A stretch of 64,000 nucleotides of DNA. Origin: Variibacter gotjawalensis (lineage in GTDB: Bacteria; Pseudomonadota; Alphaproteobacteria; Rhizobiales; Xanthobacteraceae). The DNA lies in NCBI RefSeq assembly GCF_002355335.1, contig NZ_AP014946.1, positions 2,557,501-2,621,500 of the forward strand. Reading direction: 5' to 3'. How positions within the stretch are numbered: position 1 is the stretch's first letter; every line of letters starts with the position of its first letter. Positions 25,691 to 33,980 of the stretch are shown in pieces. The notes under the pieces were generated by a model. The model was not told where the DNA came from. It saw only the letters and a program-made list of their open reading frames with translations, and ran no database searches. The position numbers and the translations under genes are program-made.

Positions 25691-27223
25691 CTACGAACTC
25701 ACCATCCGCCCCTCGACACCCACACGCACCGTCCCGAGCTTCGCGATGTAGTTCATCACCTCGGTCGCGAGCAGCGGCGCGTCCTTGTCGGGCGTGATGC
25801 GCTTCGCCTCGGCGAACTCGGTATACGAGTCACCGCCGCGTGCGAGGAAGTCCAAGATCGCGACGCGATAGACACGATTCTCGTCGAGCGGCGCGCCGGC
25901 GACCGACATCTTGATGATCCGATTGCCGGGCGGGCGGGACACCTGAAACTCGACATGCATGCCGGAGACCTGTGGGAAGCGGCCGGTCGCCTCCGGCAAG
26001 CGCGATAGTCCGTTCTCGATCGAGGCTTTCAACGCGCGACCCGTCATCTCGACGACGACGACTTTGTTGTTGAACGGAAGTTCCGCGAAGATGTCCTTCC
26101 GCGTGATCTCGCTGTCGCGCGGGTAAATTTTGCCAGAACGAATACCGCCGCCGTTGATCACCGCGCAGTTGGAACGCGTCGTGATGCGCATCGCGTCCGC
26201 GAACAGATTGCCGATCGCGGCTTCGCGCGTGCGCACGACGCCGTTGCGGCTATCGAGTTCGACCGCCGTGCGGCCGACCGGAACGTCCATCTGGCTGGTG
26301 AATTTCGACTGCAATACCGCGACCGCCGCCGCGACCTCGGGGTCAGGCACGACATCGGCGCTGTCGATCATCCGCACCTTCGGCCACCAGCGCGTTCTGC
26401 GCTCGCCGTCGTGTTCGCGCACCGAAATATCGAGATCGAGGATCGTGATGAAGAACCCGTCGTAGCCGGATTCCGTGATGATGTTCTCGCCGTCGTAGTT
26501 GTAATAGAGATCGTGCGTGTGGCCGGTGAGCAGGATGTCGGTCGCGCGATCGAACTGCAGCTTGATCGCATCGCCGCGATCGCAATGGAGCACGCCGATC
26601 GTGAAGTCGGCGCCGTCCTTGCGCAGCTCGCGTCCCTGCGCCTTCGTGACATCGACGGTCGACTCGAACTTCAGATCTTCGGGCGAGGACATGCGCGGCG
26701 AGTGATCGTAGGCGAGGCCAGTGAGGCCGACCTTCACGCCATCGAACGTGAACATCGCGCGGTCTTTGTGATTGGGCAGGGGCTTGCCGTCGGCGTCGCG
26801 CAGGTTCGCGCCGTAGAGCGGGAAACTCGCCTCGCTCATGCGCTTCAGAAAGACCGCCTTGCCGAAGTCGAACTCATGATTGCCGGCAACGAAGATATCC
26901 GGCCGGATCATGTTGGTGAGTTCGATGATGTGCGCGCCCTGGTCGAAGCCGGAGAGCGGAGAGGGCGAGAGCGTATCGCCGCCATGAGCGAAGATGACGT
27001 TGCCGCCCTTGGCGCGCTCCTGCTTCACAACGGTCGCGAGCCGCGCGAAGCCGCCGCGCGGCTTGCCGTCCGCCAGCACCTGATCGCCCATGATGTAGAT
27101 GTCGTTGGTCAGGATCAGCGTCAGCTTCGTCTGTGCGGCCGTCTGGCCCCAGGAGGGGCGCCAGCCCGTGACCGTGGCGACGAGAGAGGAAAGGGCGGTA
27201 ACGAAAATACGGCGATTAAGCAT
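25691..27223 (-). CDS. Bifunctional metallophosphatase/5'-nucleotidase-like protein, Tat-type signal
   Basis: Exported UshA-like phosphoesterase, 510 aa. The N-terminus carries an NRRIFVTALSS twin-arginine-like signal, with cleavage near WGQ. The metallophosphatase domain shows GGDTLSPSP, GNHEFDFG and LTGHTHD; the C-terminal nucleotide-binding domain shows NGGGIRSGKIYPRDSEITRKDIFAELPFNNKVVVVEMTG and DFLARGGDSYTEF. Odd: the first metal motif, usually TNDxH, reads TNDIY, so the first His is replaced by Tyr43 while Asp41 stays. Activity may be changed or lost. It is divergent from hemH. Confidence 0.85.
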   Translation of the reverse strand: MLNRRIFVTALSSLVATVTGWRPSWGQTAAQTKLTLILTNDIYIMGDQVLADGKPRGGFARLATVVKQERAKGGNVIFAHGGDTLSPSPLSGFDQGAHIIELTNMIRPDIFVAGNHEFDFGKAVFLKRMSEASFPLYGANLRDADGKPLPNHKDRAMFTFDGVKVGLTGLAYDHSPRMSSPEDLKFESTVDVTKAQGRELRKDGADFTIGVLHCDRGDAIKLQFDRATDILLTGHTHDLYYNYDGENIITESGYDGFFITILDLDISVREHDGERRTRWWPKVRMIDSADVVPDPEVAAAVAVLQSKFTSQMDVPVGRTAVELDSRNGVVRTREAAIGNLFADAMRITTRSNCAVINGGGIRSGKIYPRDSEITRKDIFAELPFNNKVVVVEMTGRALKASIENGLSRLPEATGRFPQVSGMHVEFQVSRPPGNRIIKMSVAGAPLDENRVYRVAILDFLARGGDSYTEFAEAKRITPDKDAPLLATEVMNYIAKLGTVRVGVEGRMVSS

Positions 27224-27309
27224 CGGACGACGTGACCACTCCTGAACCGGAATAACAAGCTTTCGGGCGTCTCTTCCTATTAGGCACTCGAAAGGTTAGA
27301 GCAAGTCGA

Positions 27310-28350
27310 ATGAATGCCGCATCTTCGCCATTGCCCCAAGGCCATCCCCCAGTTGCGCCGCGCCGCGTCGGCGTGCTGGTAGTCAATTTGGGCACGCCGG
27401 ACGCCACCGATTACTGGTCGATGCGGCGTTACCTGAAGGAATTCCTCTCGGATCGTCGCGTGATTGAAGAAAATCGCGTGAAGTGGTGGCTGATCCTGAA
27501 CGCCATCATCTTGACGTTCCGTCCTGGCCGGAAAGGCAAGGACTACGACAAGATTTGGGACCGCGAGCGCAACGAGTCGCCGCTGCGGACGATCACGCGC
27601 TCTCAGGGCGAGAAGCTCGCCGCGGTTTTCGCGAACAATCCGGACGTGATGGTCGATTGGGCGATGCGCTACGGCAATCCGTCGATCCCCTCGCGCCTGC
27701 AGGCGATGCAGAAGGCCGGATGCGACCGCATCCTGCTGGTGCCGCTCTATCCGCAATACTGCGCCGCGACCTCCGCCACGGTCTGCGACAAGGCGTTCGA
27801 TGCGCTCAAAGAGATGCGCTGGCAGCCGGCGCTCCGCGTCGCGCCGCCGTATCACGACGACCCGGTCTATATCGAAGCGCTCGCTGTTTCGATGGAGCAA
27901 CAACTCGCGAAGCTGAGCTTCGAGCCTGAAGTCATCCTCGCGTCGTTTCACGGCGTGCCGCAGGACTATCTCGACCAGGGCGACCCGTATCATTGCCAGT
28001 GCGCCAAGACGACGCGGCTGCTGCGTGAGCGCCTCGGCATGTCGGCGGACAAACTGCGCCTGACTTTCCAGTCTCGTTTCGGCATAGCCGAATGGCTCAA
28101 GCCCTACACGGACGAAACCGTGAAGGCGCTGGCGGCAGGGGGCGTCAAAAATCTCGCGATCGTCACGCCGGGATTCTCCGCGGATTGCTTGGAAACGCTG
28201 GAGGAAATCGCCGGCGAGAATGCCGAGTATTTCCACCACGCCGGCGGCCAGAACTTCGCGGCGATCGCCTGCCTCAACGACACGCCCGAAGGCATGCGCG
28301 TGATCGAGAGCGTCGTCCGGCGCGAGCTGATGGGCTGGATCAACAGCTAA
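27310..28350 (+). CDS. hemH: Ferrochelatase
   Basis: Inserts ferrous iron into protoporphyrin IX in the last step of heme synthesis. The 346-aa protein is of normal length for proteobacteria. The catalytic His lies in ASFHGVPQ (His214), and the second conserved block is TPGFSADCLETLEEIAGE with the acidic residues lining the cleft. N-terminal VLVVNLGTPDA and YGNPSI segments are also conserved. The product has several Cys but no clear C-terminal [2Fe-2S] motif of the animal type. The start ATG has only a weak ribosome site. It shares an 86-base divergent region with the phosphoesterase. Confidence 0.95.
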   Translation: MNAASSPLPQGHPPVAPRRVGVLVVNLGTPDATDYWSMRRYLKEFLSDRRVIEENRVKWWLILNAIILTFRPGRKGKDYDKIWDRERNESPLRTITRSQGEKLAAVFANNPDVMVDWAMRYGNPSIPSRLQAMQKAGCDRILLVPLYPQYCAATSATVCDKAFDALKEMRWQPALRVAPPYHDDPVYIEALAVSMEQQLAKLSFEPEVILASFHGVPQDYLDQGDPYHCQCAKTTRLLRERLGMSADKLRLTFQSRFGIAEWLKPYTDETVKALAAGGVKNLAIVTPGFSADCLETLEEIAGENAEYFHHAGGQNFAAIACLNDTPEGMRVIESVVRRELMGWINS

Positions 28351-28366
28351 CTGTCCGGCCTGCTAC

Positions 28367-28439
28367 CACAATTCGGCGCGAATCGTGCCATTGTTCCGGG
28401 AATTTCGTGGTGGATGAACCACGACACAATTCGGCGCGA
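28367..28439. repeat. 15-base direct repeats flanking a hairpin, upstream of the SPFH gene
   Basis: The 15-mer cacaattcggcgcga occurs at 28367-28381 and again at 28425-28439. Between them CGTGGT (28406-28411) pairs with ACCACG (28418-28423) around a six-base loop. The block ends 57 bases before the SPFH gene start. It could be a duplicated regulator site or a target-site duplication around a small relic. Confidence 0.6.
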
Positions 28440-28496
28440 CTAATATCCGCCCGCATGCCGCCATCCTGGCGGTCGCGCTGTCCTTGAGAGGGAACA

Positions 28497-29486
28497 ATGG
28501 AGACCGGCTTGAGCGTCTTCGTCATTGTATTTTTCGTCCTCGCCATCATCACGCTGTTCGCCGGCGTCAAGCAGGTGACGCAGGGCTACAACTGGACCGT
28601 CGAGCGGTTCGGGCGCTACACGCGCACGCTCTCGCCGGGCCTGAACGTGATCGTGCCGTACTTCGATCGCATCGGTCACAAGATCAACATGATGGAGCAG
28701 GTGATCGAAATTCCGCAGCAGGAAGTCATCACCAAGGACAACGCGACCGTGACGGTCGACGGCGTCACCTTCTATCAAATCTTCGACGCCGCTAAGGCGA
28801 GCTACGAAGTCGCCAACCTCGATCAGGCTATCATCACGCTCACGATGACGAACATCCGTTCGGTCATGGGCTCGATGGATCTCGACCAGGCACTCTCGCA
28901 TCGCGACGAGATCAACGAGCGCTTGCTGCGCGTCGTCGATCAGGCCGTCTCGCCGTGGGGCGTGAAGGTCAACCGCATCGAAATCCGCGACATCGTTCCG
29001 CCGGCCGATCTCGTCGCATCGATGGCGCGTCAGATGAAAGCGGAGCGTGACAAGCGCGCCGAAATTCTCACCGCCGAGGGCATGCGTCAGTCCGCGATCT
29101 TGAAGGCGGAAGGCGAGAAGCAGTCGCAGATCCTCGAAGCCGAAGGCCGCAAGGAAGCTGCATTCCGCGACGCCGAGGCGCGCGAACGTACGGCCGAAGC
29201 CGAAGCGAAAGCGACCGCGATGGTGTCCGAAGCGGTCTCGCGCGGCGACGTCTCGGCGCTGAATTACTTTATCGCGGAAAAGTACCTGAACGCTTTCGGC
29301 AAGCTCGCCGAGTCGCCGAACCAGAAGATCCTCATGCTGCCGATCGAAACGGCCGGCGTGCTCGGTTCTCTCGCCGGTATCGGCGAGATCGCCAAGGCGA
29401 CCTTCGGTGGTGCCGACGCCGGCCGCGTTGCGGGCGGTGGCCCGGCGCCGCGTCCGACCGGGCCGGCGTCTCCGCGTCAGAGTTGA
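28497..29486 (+). CDS. SPFH/band 7 (stomatin-like) membrane protein, QmcA type
   Basis: Membrane-anchored scaffold protein of 329 aa. The N-terminal helix (residues 4-23, LSVFVIVFFVLAIITLFAG) is followed by the SPFH domain (VTQGYNWTVERFGRYTRTLSPGLNVIVPYFDRI) and a long Ala/Glu-rich coiled coil (about 170-240, AERDKRAEILTAEGMRQSAILKAEGEKQSQILEAEGRKEA). A Pro/Gly-rich tail closes it. Such proteins form oligomers in membrane microdomains and often travel with NfeD, which is present next door. A GAGAGGGA ribosome site precedes the ATG. Confidence 0.92.
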   Translation: METGLSVFVIVFFVLAIITLFAGVKQVTQGYNWTVERFGRYTRTLSPGLNVIVPYFDRIGHKINMMEQVIEIPQQEVITKDNATVTVDGVTFYQIFDAAKASYEVANLDQAIITLTMTNIRSVMGSMDLDQALSHRDEINERLLRVVDQAVSPWGVKVNRIEIRDIVPPADLVASMARQMKAERDKRAEILTAEGMRQSAILKAEGEKQSQILEAEGRKEAAFRDAEARERTAEAEAKATAMVSEAVSRGDVSALNYFIAEKYLNAFGKLAESPNQKILMLPIETAGVLGSLAGIGEIAKATFGGADAGRVAGGGPAPRPTGPASPRQS

Positions 29487-29553
29487 TTCGGTCGGGTGTA
29501 GGGTAGATATCCACTAGCGGCGGCCGCTCGTAGCGGCCGTCATGGAGCCAAAA

Positions 29554-29997
29554 ATGTTCGACTACATGGCCGGACTTGGGACCTGGAACTGGTTCATCCT
29601 GGGTGTCGTGCTGATCATTCTCGAAGTGCTGGTGCCGGGCACGTTCATGCTTTGGCTCGGCATCTCGGCGCTCGCCGTCGGCGTCATCGCGCTTGCCGTG
29701 ACGATGACCTGGCAGGTGCAGGTGCTGCTGTTCGCGATTCTCTCGATCGCGTCGGTCTTCCTGTGGCGCAAGCTGCAGGGCAGCAACGACCACGTCAGCA
29801 CGCCGACGCTCAACCGCCGCGGCGACGCATTCATCGGGCGCACCTTCACGCTCGAAAAGCCGATCGTTGACGGATTGGGCTCGGTGCGGGCCGGCGACGG
29901 CGTCTGGATGGTGCGCGGCCCCGATACACCGGCCGGCTCACGCGTGAAGGTTGTCTCGTCCGACGGCGGCGCACTGACGGTCGCGCCGGAAGCCTGA
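29554..29997 (+). CDS. NfeD family protein (short form)
   Basis: Small membrane protein of 147 aa with two hydrophobic stretches (about residues 12-32 and 36-66) and a C-terminal OB-fold (FIGRTFTLEKPIVDGLGSVRAGDGVWMVRGPDTPAGSRVKVV). It lacks the ClpP-like protease domain of long NfeD. The ATG at 29554 is chosen because GGAG sits six bases upstream; the ATG at 29542 has none. The pair with the upstream SPFH gene is widely conserved; NfeD is thought to bind stomatin-type partners. Confidence 0.9.
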   Translation: MFDYMAGLGTWNWFILGVVLIILEVLVPGTFMLWLGISALAVGVIALAVTMTWQVQVLLFAILSIASVFLWRKLQGSNDHVSTPTLNRRGDAFIGRTFTLEKPIVDGLGSVRAGDGVWMVRGPDTPAGSRVKVVSSDGGALTVAPEA

Positions 29998-30041
29998 GCA
30001 TTTTCAAGTGAAGTGGACACCGGTTCACGTCAAGAAAATGC
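29998..30041. repeat. Family E palindrome at end of NfeD gene
   Basis: GCATTTTC (29998-30005) pairs with GAAAATGC (30034-30041), and an inner gtgaa/ttcac pair encloses gtggacaccgg. The element follows directly after the nfeD stop codon, possibly giving the transcript a folded 3' end. It matches a style of dyad seen widely in Rhizobiales intergenic DNA and is related to 24250-24297. Confidence 0.7.
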
Positions 30042-30057
30042 GACCACTCAAAAACTT

Positions 30058-30096
30058 AGAGCCCACGCTTTGATTCTATCAAAGCGTGTTGGCTCT
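30058..30096. terminator. Long AT-containing hairpin after nfeD
   Basis: AGAGCC-CACGCTTTGAT (30058-30074) pairs with ATCAAAGCGTG (30078-30088) and, past a TT bulge, GGCTCT (30091-30096), giving about 17 base pairs around a TCT loop. There is no U tract. It probably ends or protects the SPFH/nfeD message, or is a part of the family E element immediately before it. Confidence 0.5.
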
Positions 30097-30101
30097 GAGC
30101 G

Positions 30102-30130
30102 CCAAAAGAAAACGGGGCCCGAAGGCCCCG
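30102..30130 (-). terminator. Rho-independent terminator of the Gly-rich gene
   Basis: On the minus strand, CGGGGCC-TTCG-GGCCCCG (30130-30113) is followed by TTTTCTTTTGG. The 7-bp GC stem with a UUCG tetraloop and U-rich tail is a textbook intrinsic terminator, ten bases after the stop codon of the Gly-rich protein gene. Confidence 0.85.
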
Positions 30131-30139
30131 CTCGATTGA

Positions 30140-30478
30140 CTATCGGCGACCACGCCCGCCGCCACGGAAACTACCACCGCCGCGGTACCCGCCGCCACGA
30201 TAGCCGCCGTTCCAGCCGCCGCGATAACCGCCGCGCCAGCCGCCGCCGTAGAAGCGCGGGCCGCCGCCGTAATAATAGCCTGGGCCGCCGTAGTAGTAAT
30301 TCGGGCGCCATCCGCAATTGCCCCACGGATCACACACCCAGCGGACCTGCTCGGTATTTCCGGCTTCGCGCGCCGCCTTGCCGAGACCGGCGGCCGGCAT
30401 CGCCGAAGCCGAAGCCGCGCCGAGCGTCGCCGCTACAAAAGCCGCGCCGATAGTTTTGCCCAAAGTCAAAATTCTCAT
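30140..30478 (-). CDS. Gly/Arg/Tyr-rich secreted protein
   Basis: Exported 112-aa protein. The signal peptide (residues 1-26, ending ASA) precedes a mature start MPAAGLGKAAREAGNTEQVRWVCDPWGNCGWRPN, with two Cys in a CDPWGNC loop, then a low-complexity tail of about 50 residues built from Gly with Tyr, Arg and Trp (GGxRGG-type). Similar short proteins are frequent in Bradyrhizobium relatives and have no assigned role. ATG at 30478 has GGAG seven bases upstream. The gene has its own terminator and stands alone. Confidence 0.8.
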   Translation of the reverse strand: MRILTLGKTIGAAFVAATLGAASASAMPAAGLGKAAREAGNTEQVRWVCDPWGNCGWRPNYYYGGPGYYYGGGPRFYGGGWRGGYRGGWNGGYRGGGYRGGGSFRGGGRGRR

Positions 30479-30624
30479 TTCCATTCTCCACGTTGAAGCA
30501 ACGTATGGCGACATGATGCCGCATCAACAATGGCCGCAGTTTGAACAGCGCGTACAGAATCCCTTCATGTGCATGACATTTTCGCAATGTTGCGGCGCAC
30601 TCGGTTGCCGAAAAAGCATGGAAC

Positions 30625-31740
30625 CTAATCGGCCTCCGTCATCAGCGCGTCCATGCGCTGCATCGTATCGACGAATTCGTCGAGCATCGTGTAGACGACC
30701 TGCCGCGTTGACTGCGATTCATTCATCTCGCCGACGATCTGGCCGACCGGGCAGGTGAGCCAATCCACCGCTCGCGCGCGTTCGATGCGCAGGCGCGACT
30801 CCGCCATGACGGCCGTCTGCAGCGGCAGCGGCGCGGTCGAAGGTGCGTCGGGCTGATCCCACGCCTCGGTGAGTTTGCTTTTGAGGATGCGGCACTGCTT
30901 TCCGGTGCGCGCGAAGCTCTGATACGCGTCCCTCGTTTTCGCTTTGAAGAGCTGTGCCTTCATGTCGGCGGTGAGATCGCTCTCGGTGGTGCCGAGCCAA
31001 ATCGAGCCGCACCAAATGCCTTCCGCGCCGAGCGCGAGTGCCGCCGCCATTTGTCGGCCGCGACCTATGCCGCCAGCGGCGAGCACCGGTATCGGCGCGA
31101 CGGCATCGACCACCTGCGGCCACAAGATCATCGACGTGACGTCGCCGGTGTGCCCGCCGGCCTCCATGCCTTGCGCGATGATGAGATCGACACCGGCCTG
31201 CACATGCTTGCTCGCATGCTCGACGCTTCCGACCATCCCGCCGACGCGAATGCCGCGCGCTTGCAGAGATTCCACCATCTCGCGCGGCGGCGCGCCGAGC
31301 GCGTTGACGACGAGCTTGATGGGAAATTCGAGCGCTGTCTCGATCAGCCGCTCGGCTTGCTCGCGCGTGAAATTGATCTTTTCGATCTCGTCTTTGATCA
31401 GCTCTTCGGCCGCGCCGGGCGGCAGCGGCGGAATGCCGTGCGCGTCGAGATAGGCGCGCAGATAATCCGTCTGCTCCGGCGGAAGGTCGGCCGCCGTGAT
31501 GCTGCGTTTCGCGATCTTCTCGTACTTTGCCGGCAGCAGAACGTCGACGCCGTAAGGCTTGCCGTCGACGTGGCGATCGATCCACTGCAGTTCTTCGCGC
31601 AACCGTTCGGGCGTGTAGTAAGCGCAGCCGAGCACGCCAAGCCCGCCCGCCTTCGACACCGCGGCGACGACATCGCGGCAATGCGAGAAGGCGAAGATCG
31701 GCAGATCTATGCCGAACATCTCACACATCTTCGTTCGCAT
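30625..31740 (-). CDS. Nitronate monooxygenase / 2-nitropropane dioxygenase-like
   Basis: FMN-dependent TIM-barrel enzyme, 371 aa, of the NMO/NPD family, which oxidises alkyl nitronates. Visible are the N-terminal FGIDLPIFAFSHC region, the FMN-binding IAQGMEAGGHTG with the conserved His (near residue 200), VLAAGGIGRGRQMAAALALGAEGIWCGSIWL and a C-terminal helical cap. Some members of this subgroup serve as enoyl reductases or have other substrates, so the exact reaction is open. AGGAGG is seven bases before the ATG at 31740. It is divergent from a Bug receptor gene across 135 bases. Confidence 0.87.
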   Translation of the reverse strand: MRTKMCEMFGIDLPIFAFSHCRDVVAAVSKAGGLGVLGCAYYTPERLREELQWIDRHVDGKPYGVDVLLPAKYEKIAKRSITAADLPPEQTDYLRAYLDAHGIPPLPPGAAEELIKDEIEKINFTREQAERLIETALEFPIKLVVNALGAPPREMVESLQARGIRVGGMVGSVEHASKHVQAGVDLIIAQGMEAGGHTGDVTSMILWPQVVDAVAPIPVLAAGGIGRGRQMAAALALGAEGIWCGSIWLGTTESDLTADMKAQLFKAKTRDAYQSFARTGKQCRILKSKLTEAWDQPDAPSTAPLPLQTAVMAESRLRIERARAVDWLTCPVGQIVGEMNESQSTRQVVYTMLDEFVDTMQRMDALMTEAD

Positions 31741-31875
31741 GGCGTCGCCTCCTTTTATGTTGTTCTGAATTCGGGATAGCATCGCGTCGAGGGAAAATCA
31801 CGTCACGTGAGACGCGCGTTACGTCTGACGAAAAAGCACCGGCACGACCGGGCGAAAAGAAAAAGGGAGACGTCG

Positions 31876-32838
31876 GTGAGGCACTGGCTATCGATCGTTT
31901 GCGGCGTCGCGACGCTGCTGGGCACGCTGCCTGCCGCCGCGCAGACATATCCCAATCGCCCGATCACGCTCGTCGTCCCGTTCGCGCCGGGCAGCGGCAC
32001 CGACGGCGTCGCGCGCGTCGTGATGCCGCGTATCGAAGCGGCGCTCGGTCAGACCATCGTCATCGACAACAAACCGGGTGCGACCGGCACGATCGGCTCG
32101 GCCATCGTCGCGCGCGCCGCGCCGGACGGCTACACGCTGCTGCTTGGCGGCGTCTCGTCGCACGCGGCATCACGCGCGCTCCTCAAGCACGTGCCGTACG
32201 ATCCCGTGAAGGATTTCGTCGCCATCGCGAAATTCGGCGTCTATCCGTTTCCGTATCTGGTGCCGAAGGATCTGCCGGTCAAAACGCTCAGCGAGTTCGT
32301 CGCGTATACGAAGGCGAATGCCGGCAAGGTCTCGTATGCTTACGCCAATGCCCCGGGCCGTATCTCGGGCGAGGCTCTGCGCCGCCACCTCGGTGCCGAC
32401 CTGACGGCGGTGCCGTATCGCGCGAGCCCGGCTGCGATCACGGATCTCGTTGCGGGCCGCGTGCAGATCATGGTCGTCGATCACACGACGGCGCTGGCGC
32501 AACTCGAAGGCGGCAACATCCGCGCGCTTTCGACGACGACGCAGGAGCGCAGCGCGCTGCTGCCGGGCGTGCCGGGATTGCGCGAGCAGGGTTACGGTTG
32601 GCTCGAGCTTCAAGCGTGGGTCGGTCTATTCGCACCCGCCGGGACACCCGACGCAATCGTGCAGCGCTTCCGCACGGAGCTGTCGAAAGCACTTGCCGAG
32701 CCGGATCTGATCGCGAAACTTGCGGCTGTCGGCTTCGAGGCCGCGAAGGAAGACCCGGCCGAGTTTCCGAAGAAGCTCGAACAGGACATCGCGATTTGGA
32801 AGCAGCAGGCCGAGGAAGCCGGCATCAAGCCGGAGTGA
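31876..32838 (+). CDS. Tripartite tricarboxylate transporter (Bug) substrate-binding protein
   Basis: Periplasmic Bug/TctC receptor, 320 aa with a signal peptide cleaved near AAA-Q (residue 22). The typical start YPNRPITLVVPFAPGSGTDGVAR, NKPGATGTIGSAIVARAAPDGYTLLLG and PYDPVKDF segments are present, as is LFAPAGTPDAIVQRF in the second lobe. Ligands of the family include tricarboxylates, dicarboxylates and amides; none can be inferred. No TctA/TctB permease is nearby, so this is an orphan receptor. GTG at 31876 follows GGGAGA by five bases. Confidence 0.9.
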   Translation: MRHWLSIVCGVATLLGTLPAAAQTYPNRPITLVVPFAPGSGTDGVARVVMPRIEAALGQTIVIDNKPGATGTIGSAIVARAAPDGYTLLLGGVSSHAASRALLKHVPYDPVKDFVAIAKFGVYPFPYLVPKDLPVKTLSEFVAYTKANAGKVSYAYANAPGRISGEALRRHLGADLTAVPYRASPAAITDLVAGRVQIMVVDHTTALAQLEGGNIRALSTTTQERSALLPGVPGLREQGYGWLELQAWVGLFAPAGTPDAIVQRFRTELSKALAEPDLIAKLAAVGFEAAKEDPAEFPKKLEQDIAIWKQQAEEAGIKPE

Positions 32839-32841
32839 CGC

Positions 32842-33840
32842 TTAAGTCACGCCTGCGCGGAGCAGGCCGTGGATGTGCACGATGCCGATCGGCGCTTTGT
32901 CCTTGGTGATGAACAGCGCGGAGATTTTCGACTTGTCGATGATCTCAACAGCCTCGCTGGCGAGAATGTCGGGAGAGATTGTCTTCGGCGCGCGCGTCAT
33001 CACATCGTCGACCGCGACTGTCATCAGGTCCGGCCGCATGTGACGGCGCAGGTCGCCGTCCGTCACGATGCCGACAAGATGTCCGTTGCCGTCGACGATG
33101 CCGACGCAGCCGAAACCTTTCGCCGACATTTCGACGAGCGCGTCCGACATGCGTGTGCCGAGCGGTTTGAGCGGAAGCTCGGCGCCGGTGTGCATGAGAT
33201 CGCGCGCGAATTTCAGCATCGCACCAAGCTTGCCGCCCGGATGCAGCACCGAGAAATCGACCGCCGAGAAACCGCGGCTCTCGAGCAGCGCGACCGCGAG
33301 CGCATCGCCGAGCGCGAGCTGCATTAACGACGACGTCGTCGGCGCGAGATTGTGCGGGCAGGCTTCGCGCGCTTTCGGCAGCGTCAGGCATACATCCGCA
33401 GCCGCGCCGAGCGCCGAGTCGGGCTCCGCCGTCATTGCGATGAGGCCGATCGAGAAGCGCGCCGCGTAGCTGATGAGGCTTTTGAGTTCCGCCGTCTCGC
33501 CCGACCACGACAGCGCGACAATCACGTCGTCCGGCGTGATCATGCCGAGATCGCCGTGGCTGGCTTCCGCCGGATGAACGAAGAGGGCAGGCGTTCCGGT
33601 CGACGACAGCGTCGCTGCGATCTTGCGGCCGACGTGACCCGACTTGCCCATGCCGGTGACGACCACGCGGCCGCGCGCATTGCGGACAAGGTCGACGGCC
33701 GCCTCGAAGGCCGGCCCGAGTCCGCTCCGCAGTGCTGCAACCAGTGCGTGTATTCCGCTCGCTTCCGCCTCGAGCGTGCGCTCCGCGGAGTCGAGAATCT
33801 GCCGATCGGCCACCAGCTTGTCCGTCCTTTGCATGCGCAT
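32842..33840 (-). CDS. kdsD: Arabinose-5-phosphate isomerase (KpsF/GutQ/KdsD family)
   Basis: Converts ribulose-5-phosphate to arabinose-5-phosphate, the first step of Kdo synthesis for lipopolysaccharide. The 332-aa length fits KdsD. An N-terminal SIS domain shows VVVTGMGKSGHVGRKIAATLSSTGTPALFVHPAEASHGDLGM and a paired CBS module follows (about 205-325, LMHTGAELPLKP to IVHIHGLLRAG). The catalytic His of HPAEASHGD is present. ATG at 33840 is the first in the conserved length; the extended frame to 33981 overlaps the divergent promoter. It faces the GGDEF gene. Confidence 0.9.
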   Translation of the reverse strand: MRMQRTDKLVADRQILDSAERTLEAEASGIHALVAALRSGLGPAFEAAVDLVRNARGRVVVTGMGKSGHVGRKIAATLSSTGTPALFVHPAEASHGDLGMITPDDVIVALSWSGETAELKSLISYAARFSIGLIAMTAEPDSALGAAADVCLTLPKAREACPHNLAPTTSSLMQLALGDALAVALLESRGFSAVDFSVLHPGGKLGAMLKFARDLMHTGAELPLKPLGTRMSDALVEMSAKGFGCVGIVDGNGHLVGIVTDGDLRRHMRPDLMTVAVDDVMTRAPKTISPDILASEAVEIIDKSKISALFITKDKAPIGIVHIHGLLRAGVT

Positions 33841-33980
33841 CGCGATATCACGGCTCCGGCTGCACGGCCATGCTCGGAATGCCGATACTACCGGGGCTTG
33901 TGATTCACCACTTAGCAGGACTCCCGGTTTAAAATACCTCCCATTGCATAAGAAATAATTCCGATAATGGATTTTGAACA

